From the NCBI GenBank assembly GCA_900769445.1, contig CAAGGR010000109.1, positions 1 to 64,000 of the forward strand: a DNA stretch of 64,000 bases. Direction: 5' to 3'. Below are positions 27,875-35,986 of this stretch, in pieces. How positions within the stretch are numbered: the stretch's first letter is position 1; every line of letters starts with the position of its first letter. The position numbers were made by a program, and so were the translations under genes. Source of the DNA: an uncultured Alistipes sp. Lineage in GTDB: Bacteria > Bacteroidota > Bacteroidia > Bacteroidales > Rikenellaceae. The notes under the pieces are model-generated. The model saw only the letters and a program-made list of their open reading frames with translations, did no database searches and was not told the origin of the DNA.

Positions 27875-27882
27875 TATCTTTG
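27875..27882 (+). promoter_or_regulatory. Promoter -7 box TATCTTTG with near-leaderless start
   Basis: TATCTTTG matches TAnnTTTG and ends only four bases before the ATG at 27887. With the usual spacing, transcription starts at or beside the ATG. Confidence 0.6.
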
Positions 27883-27886
27883 CGGT

Positions 27887-28780
27887 ATGATTAATATATC
27901 TCTTATTATCGCGACATATAATCGTGCCGAGCAGCTAATGATTACCCTACGCTCGGTGGCTGCGCAGAGTAAGTCCTCGGCGCAGTGGGAGTGTATTGTG
28001 GTGGATAACAACTCTCGCGACAACACAAAAGAGCGCGTAGAGGAGTTTATTAAGGAGCATCCGAGCCTAAATATAATCTACCACTTCGAGAGCAAGCAGG
28101 GGCTATCACACGCCAGAAATGCAGGTATTGCACGTGCTAAGGGAGAGATTATCGCCTTTATCGACGACGACGAGCGCATAGTTCCCGACTTTATCAGCGC
28201 ATATATAAACCTCTTTGAAAACTACCCTGCCGCGATGGCTGCAGGAGGCAAGATTATAGCTGAGTACCCCACTGGTAGACCACGCTGGATGTCGCACTAC
28301 ACCGAGCGACCCATAGCCAACCCCATGGACTTCGGCGATTATGTTCGCCCCTTCCCTAAGGGTCGCATCCCTGGCGGTGGCAATATGGCGATGCGTCGTG
28401 AGGTATTTGACAAAATTGGAGTATTCAATACATCGTTAGGTCGCACGGGAAAGTCGCTTATCGGTGGCGAGGAGAGCGACCTCTTTGAGCGCATCGCAGA
28501 GGCGGGCATGGAGTGCTACTACACCCCACGTGCTGTGATGTACCATATCATTCCTACCCAAAAACTCACAGACAGCTACTTCGAGCGTCTATGCTACAAC
28601 ACTGGCGCAAGCCAGCTTACACGCGCACAGATACACAATCGCACCTCGCGCCTCTACATTGGCGAGGCGATAAAGTGGTGCGCCACCCTACTACTATGCC
28701 TTATCCACCGCCCTGCACAGAGCAAGTATCTGCTAAAAATGAGGGCAAACATCTCAAAAGGCATCCTTGGGCGCAAATAA
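27887..28780 (+). CDS. Family 2 glycosyltransferase
   Basis: The 297-residue protein is a GT-A fold glycosyltransferase: N-terminal strand ISLIIATYNRAEQL, VVDNNSRDNT, GLSHARNAGI, and the DxD-like metal site AFIDDDERIVPD. The GGGNMAMRREVFD and GGEESDLFERI segments complete the GT2 pattern. It probably adds a sugar to a surface glycan; donor and acceptor are unknown. It is not part of a polysaccharide cluster here, being flanked by lipoprotein genes. The ATG at 27887 is chosen because it starts right at the first beta strand. The message appears leaderless. Confidence 0.92.
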   Translation: MINISLIIATYNRAEQLMITLRSVAAQSKSSAQWECIVVDNNSRDNTKERVEEFIKEHPSLNIIYHFESKQGLSHARNAGIARAKGEIIAFIDDDERIVPDFISAYINLFENYPAAMAAGGKIIAEYPTGRPRWMSHYTERPIANPMDFGDYVRPFPKGRIPGGGNMAMRREVFDKIGVFNTSLGRTGKSLIGGEESDLFERIAEAGMECYYTPRAVMYHIIPTQKLTDSYFERLCYNTGASQLTRAQIHNRTSRLYIGEAIKWCATLLLCLIHRPAQSKYLLKMRANISKGILGRK

Positions 28781-28838
28781 GACGCAATAAATAACAGCAT
28801 CCAAAGGCCAAATATTGTTTAGTTTGATTTTTTGTTTA

Positions 28839-28846
28839 TATCTTTG
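28839..28846 (+). promoter_or_regulatory. Promoter -7 box TATCTTTG
   Basis: TATCTTTG matches TAnnTTTG, 38 bases before the ATG at 28884. Confidence 0.6.
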
Positions 28847-28883
28847 TACTATAAGAAAGCAAATCATCTAAACATAAACAATT

Positions 28884-30293
28884 ATGAAACTAAGAAATTT
28901 ATTCTATCTACTTCTTGCATTGCCTTTGTTCATTGCAGGATGTAACGAAGCAGACCTTAATGACACTGTCGCAGAGGAGCCTACATTGACAATTCTTTCA
29001 GACACTGCCCTTGCGTATGACGCAAATGGTGGCGATGGCTCTATCGTATACTCGGTTGAGAACCCTGTTGAGGGCGCAAAGGTAACAGCGAACTGCAACG
29101 CAAACTGGATTACCAATCTTGTTGCTGGCGACATCATCACATTTAAGGTTGAGGCAAACACTGGCGATGCTCGTAGCGCCGTGATTGTTGTTATCTACAA
29201 GAATAAGTATGCCGAGGTTACTATCAGCCAGGCTGCAGCAGCCAGCGAGCCTAACAACCCAGACGATGGTGGCAACGATGACAACAGTGGGGATAATACC
29301 TCTACTATAACCTTCACCCCACAGTATGCAGAGGCTGTGTATTATGGCGACTATTACACTGTAGGCACTGCCGATAATTTCTACTTGGCTCTCTCAGACC
29401 TCGGTTTCGATGATAAGGGTTACGAATATGCTGGTGGCACATACTACGCCCTTGATATCTATGCTCCTATCACCTCTGATATGACTATCACCCCAGGCAG
29501 ATACAATTTCGACATCAACAAAACCAACGCCGCAGGAACGGTAGCGCTCAACGAGTACACATGCTACTATAAGATGAATGCAACAGGCAATGGATATGAC
29601 ACTGAGGATTACCCTGATAGCGGTTATATCACATTTGCTGAGGATGGTTCCATCTATGCTGAGTTCCATTTTACAAGTGGTGCAACACATAAGATTTCGT
29701 ATACTGGCGACATCTACGTTTACAATGCAATGGATAGTGGGGATAACGGTGGTGAGGATGGCTCAAACTCTACTCTCACGGACGATTATACTTGCTCGTT
29801 CAACAACCACACATTGTATTATACCAATTATGGCGACATCTACGAGGTAGGCTTAGACAATTACGTGTTGTACCTTGAACCAGACGACGAAGGCGATTGT
29901 GTAATGTTCGATATAGTAACAGGGGATAGCGACTTTACAGGCACATACACTATTAACGATACAATGGCTACACACACTGCATATCCTGGCTACATCGAGG
30001 AGTACTCTGGCGAGGAGTATATGGTTGGTTGCTGGTACTACACTGGCGACTTCTATGATTATGCAGCACTTGAGGTTGGCGAGATTGAGATTATTAAGAA
30101 TAATGACGGTAGCTATACATTGACATTCATAGCCTGCGATGAGTATGGCAACGACATCGATGGCACCTGGACTGGCAGCGCTGTGGAGTACAATCCATAC
30201 ACAGCAAGCAAGGCTAATAGACTTAGCAAGAGTTTGGTTGTAGAGCATAAAATTGCATCTAAGGCTCCTAAGAAGGGACTTAAGCTACGATAA
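28884..30293 (+). CDS. BACON-domain lipoprotein with two beta-rich modules
   Basis: The 469-residue protein has a lipoprotein signal (LRNLFYLLLALPLFIAGCNE), a BACON domain (about 32-120; Trp in CNANWITNL, ending VTISQAA) and an acidic Asp/Asn/Gly linker. Two beta-rich modules follow. The first (about 145-285) has GGTYYALDIY, PGRYNF and ends THKISYTGDI. The second (about 295-440) ends with an acidic strand then GTWTGS. The same two-module layout occurs at 32197 and 35987. The first 30 or so coding bases and the 5' leader are nearly identical to those at 30470, showing recent duplication or gene conversion. Carbohydrate or host-glycan binding is plausible but unproven. Confidence 0.8.
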   Translation: MKLRNLFYLLLALPLFIAGCNEADLNDTVAEEPTLTILSDTALAYDANGGDGSIVYSVENPVEGAKVTANCNANWITNLVAGDIITFKVEANTGDARSAVIVVIYKNKYAEVTISQAAAASEPNNPDDGGNDDNSGDNTSTITFTPQYAEAVYYGDYYTVGTADNFYLALSDLGFDDKGYEYAGGTYYALDIYAPITSDMTITPGRYNFDINKTNAAGTVALNEYTCYYKMNATGNGYDTEDYPDSGYITFAEDGSIYAEFHFTSGATHKISYTGDIYVYNAMDSGDNGGEDGSNSTLTDDYTCSFNNHTLYYTNYGDIYEVGLDNYVLYLEPDDEGDCVMFDIVTGDSDFTGTYTINDTMATHTAYPGYIEEYSGEEYMVGCWYYTGDFYDYAALEVGEIEIIKNNDGSYTLTFIACDEYGNDIDGTWTGSAVEYNPYTASKANRLSKSLVVEHKIASKAPKKGLKLR

Positions 30294-30317
30294 ACGATAA
30301 TTGCATATCATACAATG

Positions 30318-30349
30318 GAGGGTGTCCAAACTTTGCGGACACCCTCATT
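30318..30349 (+). terminator. Intrinsic terminator with GGGTGTCC stem
   Basis: GAGGGTGTCC pairs with GGACACCCTC, then ATTT. The same core stem recurs at 31945 and 51809. Confidence 0.8.
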
Positions 30350-30382
30350 TCGTTCTACCAACTCGCATTTTTTTAGAAATAT

Positions 30383-30414
30383 TTTGGATATGCAAAAAAA
30401 AATTGATATATTTG
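30383..30414 (+). promoter_or_regulatory. Promoter: TTTG - 20 bases - TATATTTG
   Basis: A -33 TTTG (30383-30386) and -7 TATATTTG (30407-30414) are 20 bases apart, fitting the Bacteroidetes sigma-ABfr consensus. The ATG at 30470 is 55 bases further on. Confidence 0.65.
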
Positions 30415-30469
30415 CCTTATAAAATGCGAAATCTTTAATAATACATAAACCATTAAAACTATAACAATT

Positions 30470-31915
30470 ATGAAACTAAGAAATTTATTTTATCTATTGC
30501 TCGCATTGCCATTGGTATTTGCAGCATGTGAGAATCTTGGAGGAGACGAGGCTAAGGATCCTAAGTTGACTGTTAGTACTACAGTTAAGTCTTTCGAGGC
30601 AGATGGCGGCGTTGGCTATATCTCTTACACTCTTGCAAATGCACCTGCAGATGCACAGGTAACTGCTACTTGCGATGCTGAGTGGATAACCAACCTTACA
30701 GTAAACACAAAAATCTCTTTCGATGTTGCTGAGAACACCACTCCAGAGGCTCGCGAGACTAAGATCGTTGTTAGCTACGAGGCTCAGGTATTTGAGGTTC
30801 CTGTAGAGCAGGCTGGCGCAGATGTTATTCTTGCTCCTAAGTTTGAGCTTGATTCAATCGACACCCTAAATTTCTCTACAAGTGAGGGTTCTGGTAGCGT
30901 AAGATTCATCCTCGAGAATCCTATCCAGAATATAGAGGTTAAGGCTGTATCTGACCAGGAGTGGTTGACTATCTCTACAATCTCTATTACTGGGACTGAG
31001 GGTACTATCGACTTCTTTTTCACTGCTAACGAGGGCGAAGAGCGTCAGGCTACTATCACAGCTACATATGGCGAGTTGGATCCTATCGTAGTTACTGTTA
31101 TCCAGGCTAAGTACATCGATCCTAATGCCGTTATAGAATTTGTTGTTGACGACTGCAAGGCAGAGGCTAAGGATGGCGGTTTGCGTTGGGATGTTATTTT
31201 CACTGAGAATGATGAGGTTAATGGTCCGAAATTCACACGTATTAGCTTTGCATTGGCAAAGGCTAACACACAGCGTATCACTGACGGCACATACTCTGTA
31301 GAAGACGGAACTATCCTTCGCAACTCATCTAGCTTTAATGGTTTCTCTGAATACCGTTACAACGTTTCAGATGAGCAGGCTGACATCGTCGAGGGTACTT
31401 TCGAAGTTACTACCGACACTCAGGCTAAGACTATCTCTATCGAGGGTCTCTTCACAGCTGGCGACAGAGAGCCAAAGATTGTTAAGATTAACTACACTGG
31501 CGAAATGAAGGGCATGGACCTTACCGAGGCAGTATCTGGCGCAATAGAGTACAATGAGTGGGGATCTGTTTATAAGCAGTCTGATGGCACTCAAGAGTTG
31601 GGCTTCTACGCAATATCTGCTGATGGTGCATTGAAATTATGGTTATACATTCCACACACTGCAAACTCTGATGGTACTAAACTTCTACCTGCAGGCACTT
31701 ATAATGTAGAGCCTTGGGAGTCGGGCAAGAAAGACTACATACTTGACAGCAAGGCTACCTACAACAATGTAGAGGCGAAGTTAACTTCAGGTTATGCAAC
31801 TTTCGAGCATATCTCTGGTGGTTTCAAGATTACATTCGATCTTACTGATGATTTGGGCCGCCAGTTTACTGGTACATACGAGGGCCCTATCGAGGGTGCA
31901 GTTAACCCAGCATAA
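30470..31915 (+). CDS. Lipoprotein with two BACON domains and beta-rich C-terminal modules
   Basis: The 481-residue protein has a lipoprotein signal (LRNLFYLLLALPLVFAACEN) followed by two BACON domains (about 30-120 and 122-215), each with a Trp strand (DAEWITNL, DQEWLTIS) and a terminal Gln (VEQAG, VIQAK). The C-terminal half carries a beta-rich region with DGTYSVEDG and ends with the LPAGTYNV ... FKITFDLTDDLGRQFTGTYEGPI module, matching the last module at 32197 and 35987. The role is unknown; a surface glycan binder is the likeliest type. The 5' leader is almost the same as that of 28884. Confidence 0.8.
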   Translation: MKLRNLFYLLLALPLVFAACENLGGDEAKDPKLTVSTTVKSFEADGGVGYISYTLANAPADAQVTATCDAEWITNLTVNTKISFDVAENTTPEARETKIVVSYEAQVFEVPVEQAGADVILAPKFELDSIDTLNFSTSEGSGSVRFILENPIQNIEVKAVSDQEWLTISTISITGTEGTIDFFFTANEGEERQATITATYGELDPIVVTVIQAKYIDPNAVIEFVVDDCKAEAKDGGLRWDVIFTENDEVNGPKFTRISFALAKANTQRITDGTYSVEDGTILRNSSSFNGFSEYRYNVSDEQADIVEGTFEVTTDTQAKTISIEGLFTAGDREPKIVKINYTGEMKGMDLTEAVSGAIEYNEWGSVYKQSDGTQELGFYAISADGALKLWLYIPHTANSDGTKLLPAGTYNVEPWESGKKDYILDSKATYNNVEAKLTSGYATFEHISGGFKITFDLTDDLGRQFTGTYEGPIEGAVNPA

Positions 31916-31944
31916 TTAAGATTTTAATATCTTGTAATAAGACG

Positions 31945-31978
31945 AGAGGGTGTCCATTATTTTTGGACACCCTCTTTG
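31945..31978 (+). terminator. Intrinsic terminator with GGGTGTCC stem
   Basis: AGAGGGTGTCC pairs with GGACACCCTCT, followed by TT. This is the second copy of the same core stem. Confidence 0.85.
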
Positions 31979-31983
31979 CTTAT

Positions 31984-32094
31984 AGAAGTTGTATAACAAG
32001 AGCTGATTTTAAGCTTGCGAAGCTTGAAAAAGCAGAGTTTACTCGGCGTAAATGAGTATTTTGAGAGCAAGAGCAGCCTTGTTAGACAACTTCT
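31984..32094. repeat. Interspersed hairpin element, copy E4
   Basis: The outer arms AGAAGTTGT.TAACAAG (31984-32000) and CTTGTTA.ACAACTTCT (32078-32094) pair almost fully. Inside are AAGCTT-GCG-AAGCTT (32011-32025) and the tip TTTAC-TCGGC-GTAAA (32038-32052) shared with E3. This copy lies between two plus-strand lipoprotein genes, just after a terminator, and is the only one not touching a minus-strand stop codon. Confidence 0.7.
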
Positions 32095-32120
32095 CTCGGC
32101 ATTCTTTATTATCCTCATCA

Positions 32121-32152
32121 TTTGGGACTTTCGGATATTTTTTATAAATTTG
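32121..32152 (+). promoter_or_regulatory. Promoter: TTTG - 20 bases - TAAATTTG
   Basis: TTTG (32121-32124) and TAAATTTG (32145-32152) are 20 bases apart. The ATG at 32197 follows after 44 bases; a start at 32122 would lie inside the promoter and is rejected. Confidence 0.65.
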
Positions 32153-32196
32153 CAGGAGAGTGTTGCATTAAACTAAAAACTAAATATAGAAAAACT

Positions 32197-33453
32197 ATGA
32201 GACTTAACAAACTATTCTATCTTTTGGTAGCTGTTAGTACTATCTTCGTAGCGTGTAACAACACCAATACCACTGAGGTTAAGGGTACACTCGCTGTTAC
32301 AGAGAAATCAGTTGATGTTAAATTCTTTGGTGGCGAGGGCGTTATCAACTACACCATCACAGGGGGCAATGCCAATTTAAAGCCTACTGCCACAAGTAAC
32401 CAAGGATGGATTAAAAATATCGTTGTAGGCGAGACAATTACATTTGACGTAGAGCTAAGCACTATCGAGGAGCCACGTATTGGAAGTATGAATATAACAT
32501 ACGGCGAGCAGTCATTCGAGGTATTCGTACGTCAGGATGCTGGTTACGAGATTGATGTTGAGTTCACCGCAGGCGCACTTAATGGCTTTGGCTCTAACGA
32601 CAGCAATATGTCTTACTACTTCGCGATCCTATCAAAGAACGGTACAACAGGTGTCTTAGACCTATATATTGACACATACTATCGTCTCGAGATGCACCAC
32701 ACAACTCCAGCAGGCAATCCAACAATATTGCCACAGGGCGTATATGAGTTCGACGTTTATGGTGTGGGGGATCGAATCTCTTTCGGTGGAAACGCAACCA
32801 TTAGATTCCAGACATTCGAGGATGGTGGTTACACTGATCAACACTTCTCGGATGGTGTGGTTATCGTTTCAGAGAACAAGGTTGAGGCTATCCTTGTATT
32901 GACCACTGGTGAGGTGCACCACGTTGTTTACGAGGGCTCTTTGGAGCTTGGATGGCTTAAGTTTGAGACCCCAGATTTCTACTCAACACTCGAAAACGAC
33001 TTCTCTTTCAGCCACAGCGGAGGTACTATTCGTCTTGGAAACCATGGAGACTACTACAAACTCAATGCAAATAACTGGGTGGTAAGCATGGTATTACCTG
33101 GCGACCCACTCAACGGCGACTTTTTTAGGCTTGATATCGTAACAGATGACCTTGGCACTACTCGTGATAGCATCGTTGGCACATACACCTGCGTAGCAGA
33201 TGAAAATAGCGTTGCACATAACAGATTCTTAGCTGGTACAATGTCGGGGATAAACTATTTGGGTTCTTGGTATCAAGTTATCGTTGACAACTTTGTTGAC
33301 CATAGTCGAGTAGCGCCAATTACAGGCGGTACGATCACCATAGCAGAGGAGGGTACTGGCTTCTTGGTAACTTACGACTGCACCGACGATAATGGTCATA
33401 AGATTACCGGCACATTCTCTTGCCCAATAGTTGAGGAGTACGATCCTCAGTAG
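32197..33453 (+). CDS. BACON-domain lipoprotein with two beta-rich modules
   Basis: The 418-residue product has a lipoprotein signal (LNKLFYLLVAVSTIFVACNN), one BACON domain (about 28-115; Trp in NQGWIKNIVVG), then two beta-rich modules. Module one (about 120-265) has PQGVYEFDVYG and ends EVHHVVYEGSLEL, close to the sequence in the protein at 23905. Module two (about 275-415) has VGTYTC, PITGGTITIAEEG and ends DDNGHKITGTFSCPI, close to 35987. The ATG at 32197 is used because an upstream frame start falls in the promoter. Function unknown. Confidence 0.8.
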   Translation: MRLNKLFYLLVAVSTIFVACNNTNTTEVKGTLAVTEKSVDVKFFGGEGVINYTITGGNANLKPTATSNQGWIKNIVVGETITFDVELSTIEEPRIGSMNITYGEQSFEVFVRQDAGYEIDVEFTAGALNGFGSNDSNMSYYFAILSKNGTTGVLDLYIDTYYRLEMHHTTPAGNPTILPQGVYEFDVYGVGDRISFGGNATIRFQTFEDGGYTDQHFSDGVVIVSENKVEAILVLTTGEVHHVVYEGSLELGWLKFETPDFYSTLENDFSFSHSGGTIRLGNHGDYYKLNANNWVVSMVLPGDPLNGDFFRLDIVTDDLGTTRDSIVGTYTCVADENSVAHNRFLAGTMSGINYLGSWYQVIVDNFVDHSRVAPITGGTITIAEEGTGFLVTYDCTDDNGHKITGTFSCPIVEEYDPQ

Positions 33454-33477
33454 TAAAAAATTGATACTACGATATAC

Positions 33478-33512
33478 GATGACCATTGAGCAATTCGATG
33501 GTCATCTTTTTT
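33478..33512 (+). terminator. Intrinsic terminator
   Basis: GATGACCAT pairs with ATGGTCATC and is followed by six T, directly after the lipoprotein gene ending at 33453. Confidence 0.9.
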
Positions 33513-33544
33513 ACTATTTTGTGCTATATTGAAGGAAATTATTA

Positions 33545-33552
33545 TATATTTG
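33545..33552 (+). promoter_or_regulatory. Promoter -7 box TATATTTG
   Basis: TATATTTG matches TAnnTTTG, with a TTTG at 33518-33521 as a possible -33 element. It would drive the three-gene unit 33622-37348. Confidence 0.55.
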
Positions 33553-33621
33553 CGCTATGGAAGCAGACTATAACTAAAAGATTTTAATAATAAAATTTAT
33601 AAACCTTAAAAACTAACTATT

Positions 33622-34245
33622 ATGTCTAAGAAATTTTTCTCAATTATCGCGATGTTTGCATTGCTTTTCACATCTTGCGAAACACCTAATGAAGAGGTTC
33701 CTGCTCAGTTCCACTTCACATCTAATGCAGAGATCGTACAGAACGCAACTGGCGGTTGCTTCAACGTAGGCTACGTTATCGACGAGGTTGTTGAGGGCGC
33801 TACTGTAACTGCAACACCTTCTGTAGAGTGGATTCATATCAATGGCGATATTACTGAGACTGATATTCCTATCTGCATCGATGACAACTATGGCGAGCAG
33901 CGCACTGGTACTGTTGTAGTTAAGTATGCTAACACTACAGCTACGATCACCGTTACTCAGAAGTTGTGCAAGATTGCTATCAATACTGCTGATTTCGAGA
34001 AGAACCTTGATGCTGGCAGTTCATGCATCAACATTAACTACTCACTACGCCAGACTGTTGAGAATGCTACAGTTAGCGTTTTCGCAGATCCAGACTCAGC
34101 AGAGTGGCTTCACGCTAATCCTGCTACAGAGTCAATGATTAGCTTCTGCACAGATGACAACACAGGCGAGGCTCGTACTGGTTATCTATATGTAGCATAC
34201 GATGATGATATGATAACTATCACAATCAACCAGGCTGGATTGTAG
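33622..34245 (+). CDS. Short lipoprotein with two BACON-like domains
   Basis: The 207-residue protein has a lipoprotein signal (SIIAMFALLFTSCETPN) and two BACON-like repeats (about 28-115 and 118-206). Each has the Val-Glu-Gly/Asn turn, a Trp strand (SVEWIHING, SAEWLHANP), a DDN.GE.RTG stretch and a terminal Gln (VTQKL, INQAG). No other domain is present, so it may serve as a binding or spacer protein. It leads an apparent three-gene operon; the next gene begins 33 bases on. Confidence 0.8.
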   Translation: MSKKFFSIIAMFALLFTSCETPNEEVPAQFHFTSNAEIVQNATGGCFNVGYVIDEVVEGATVTATPSVEWIHINGDITETDIPICIDDNYGEQRTGTVVVKYANTTATITVTQKLCKIAINTADFEKNLDAGSSCININYSLRQTVENATVSVFADPDSAEWLHANPATESMISFCTDDNTGEARTGYLYVAYDDDMITITINQAGL

Positions 34246-34278
34246 TTTTGTAATAAACATTAATAACATTATAGCAAT

Positions 34279-35961
34279 ATGAGAAGAGTATTATTCTCAA
34301 CTATTGCGCTCTTTGCGCTGCTTTTCAACTCTTGCGAATTACTTCCTTCCGATAATGTTGACAACAACAATACGAATGTGGAGAGAGAGGATGAGTTTCA
34401 TGTCCTATGTGATTCAATTCTCGAAGTATCCGCAGATGGCGGTAACGCAGAGATAGAGTATGTTATAGATACTGTGGTTGAGGGCGCGGTACTCACTGCG
34501 ACCTCCACCGCAGAGTGGATATCAAACATCAAGGTCGGAGATACCGTTACCTTTAATTTTGAGAAAAACACGAACATCGAGGAGCGCTTCGACTACATAT
34601 CATTGGAGTATGGCAACACCTCTGTTCTTATTGGCATTTCGCAGCTCGGTCGCGAAGTGAGCGACGAGGCTCAGTTGGAGGTAACATGCGAGCGCACCAT
34701 AAACTTCGCGGGCAATGGCGGAACTGGCACTATACCATACACCATTACCGGAGGCGAGGAGGGCGACAAGCCTATCGTTGAGAGCAACAAAGAGTGGATT
34801 AATAGCATCGTAGTTAGCGAGAATGAGATTAGCTTCGTGGTAGATGAAAACACCAGCACATCAACACGTCGAGGCAGCATCCGTATCACTTACGGCACTT
34901 ATGACATCTCTGTAATTATTACACAGGATGCCAATAGCAATATACCTGTGCTAACAGCAAATCGCAAAACCATACAGTTGGGCGAGGCGATTACATTCAC
35001 CGTTACATTCGCAAATAAAGATGTAACTGCGTCTGCGCAAATATTCGACTACTACACTAAGAGTGAGGTATCGAATCCTTACACACCTACAGAGATTGCC
35101 CAGCACGTATTCTATGCTAAGTACAACGACAATAGTTCGAGCCTACTTACCATAAACGTAGTAGCAAGTGGTACTCCTACACTTCCTGAGGATAGCAACC
35201 CTGAGAGTTTCGACTTTAACCAGCGTATTCTCCTTGTAGATCATACTGGCGCAGGCTGTTCTTATTGTCCATCTGCAAAGAGTGCTTTCAAATCAGCAGA
35301 GGAGAACTCATACTACAATTATAAGTTCAACGTTGTCTACTCATATTCGTTCAGTAGTAACGAGTTATGCTACTCATCAGCAGCAAGAACACTTTGGAAC
35401 TACTACCAGCAGGTTTGTTCCACAGGAGACCAGCTCACTGGTTACCCATCGTTTACCACAAACTACTGCTTTAACTACACTGGTAAGTATAATGTGATTG
35501 ATCGAATCAACGAGTTCTGGGATAAGAACGTTACAGCTTCTGTAGCATTGGCAACAAGGCGCGACGGAAACAAACTCGTTGTTAACGCAGCGGTGAAGTC
35601 ATCAAAGTCGCAGCACTTCAAGATATCGTTGTGGTTGCTTGAGGATGACATATATGCTACTCAGTCAGGCGCTACAGCAACATGGATGCACACACACCAC
35701 AACGTTATGCGCGATGCTATCACGACGGGTATTTCATCAACAGACATCGCAGGTGTTGACTTCGGATATGTTACTGAGTACACTACATACGAGCGCGTGA
35801 TGGAGTTTGACCTCTTTATTAGCGATAAATGGAATATAAACAATTGCAAACTTATCGCCATCATATCTGCTCCAAATAGCAAATACAACAACAAGTATGA
35901 GGTGGTAAATACCGCTATCTGCGAGTTCGATAGTAGCATAGGCTTCGATTACAAGAAATAA
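34279..35961 (+). CDS. Lipoprotein with two BACON domains and a C-terminal Omp28/thioredoxin-like domain
   Basis: The 560-residue protein starts with a lipoprotein signal (STIALFALLFNSCELLP). Two BACON domains occupy about 30-125 and 130-220 (TAEWISNIKVG, NKEWINSIVVS). A beta-rich segment (220-300) leads to an Omp28-related domain from about 310, with LVDHTGAGCSYCPSA. The CSYC motif looks like a thioredoxin-type CxxC, and LTGYPSF resembles the cis-Pro loop region. Omp28 is an outer-membrane lipoprotein first described in Porphyromonas. A redox or adhesion role is possible. It is linked to the genes either side by gaps of 33 and 25 bases. Confidence 0.82.
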   Translation: MRRVLFSTIALFALLFNSCELLPSDNVDNNNTNVEREDEFHVLCDSILEVSADGGNAEIEYVIDTVVEGAVLTATSTAEWISNIKVGDTVTFNFEKNTNIEERFDYISLEYGNTSVLIGISQLGREVSDEAQLEVTCERTINFAGNGGTGTIPYTITGGEEGDKPIVESNKEWINSIVVSENEISFVVDENTSTSTRRGSIRITYGTYDISVIITQDANSNIPVLTANRKTIQLGEAITFTVTFANKDVTASAQIFDYYTKSEVSNPYTPTEIAQHVFYAKYNDNSSSLLTINVVASGTPTLPEDSNPESFDFNQRILLVDHTGAGCSYCPSAKSAFKSAEENSYYNYKFNVVYSYSFSSNELCYSSAARTLWNYYQQVCSTGDQLTGYPSFTTNYCFNYTGKYNVIDRINEFWDKNVTASVALATRRDGNKLVVNAAVKSSKSQHFKISLWLLEDDIYATQSGATATWMHTHHNVMRDAITTGISSTDIAGVDFGYVTEYTTYERVMEFDLFISDKWNINNCKLIAIISAPNSKYNNKYEVVNTAICEFDSSIGFDYKK

Positions 35962-35986
35962 CAAAACATAAAACATCCAACCTAAG

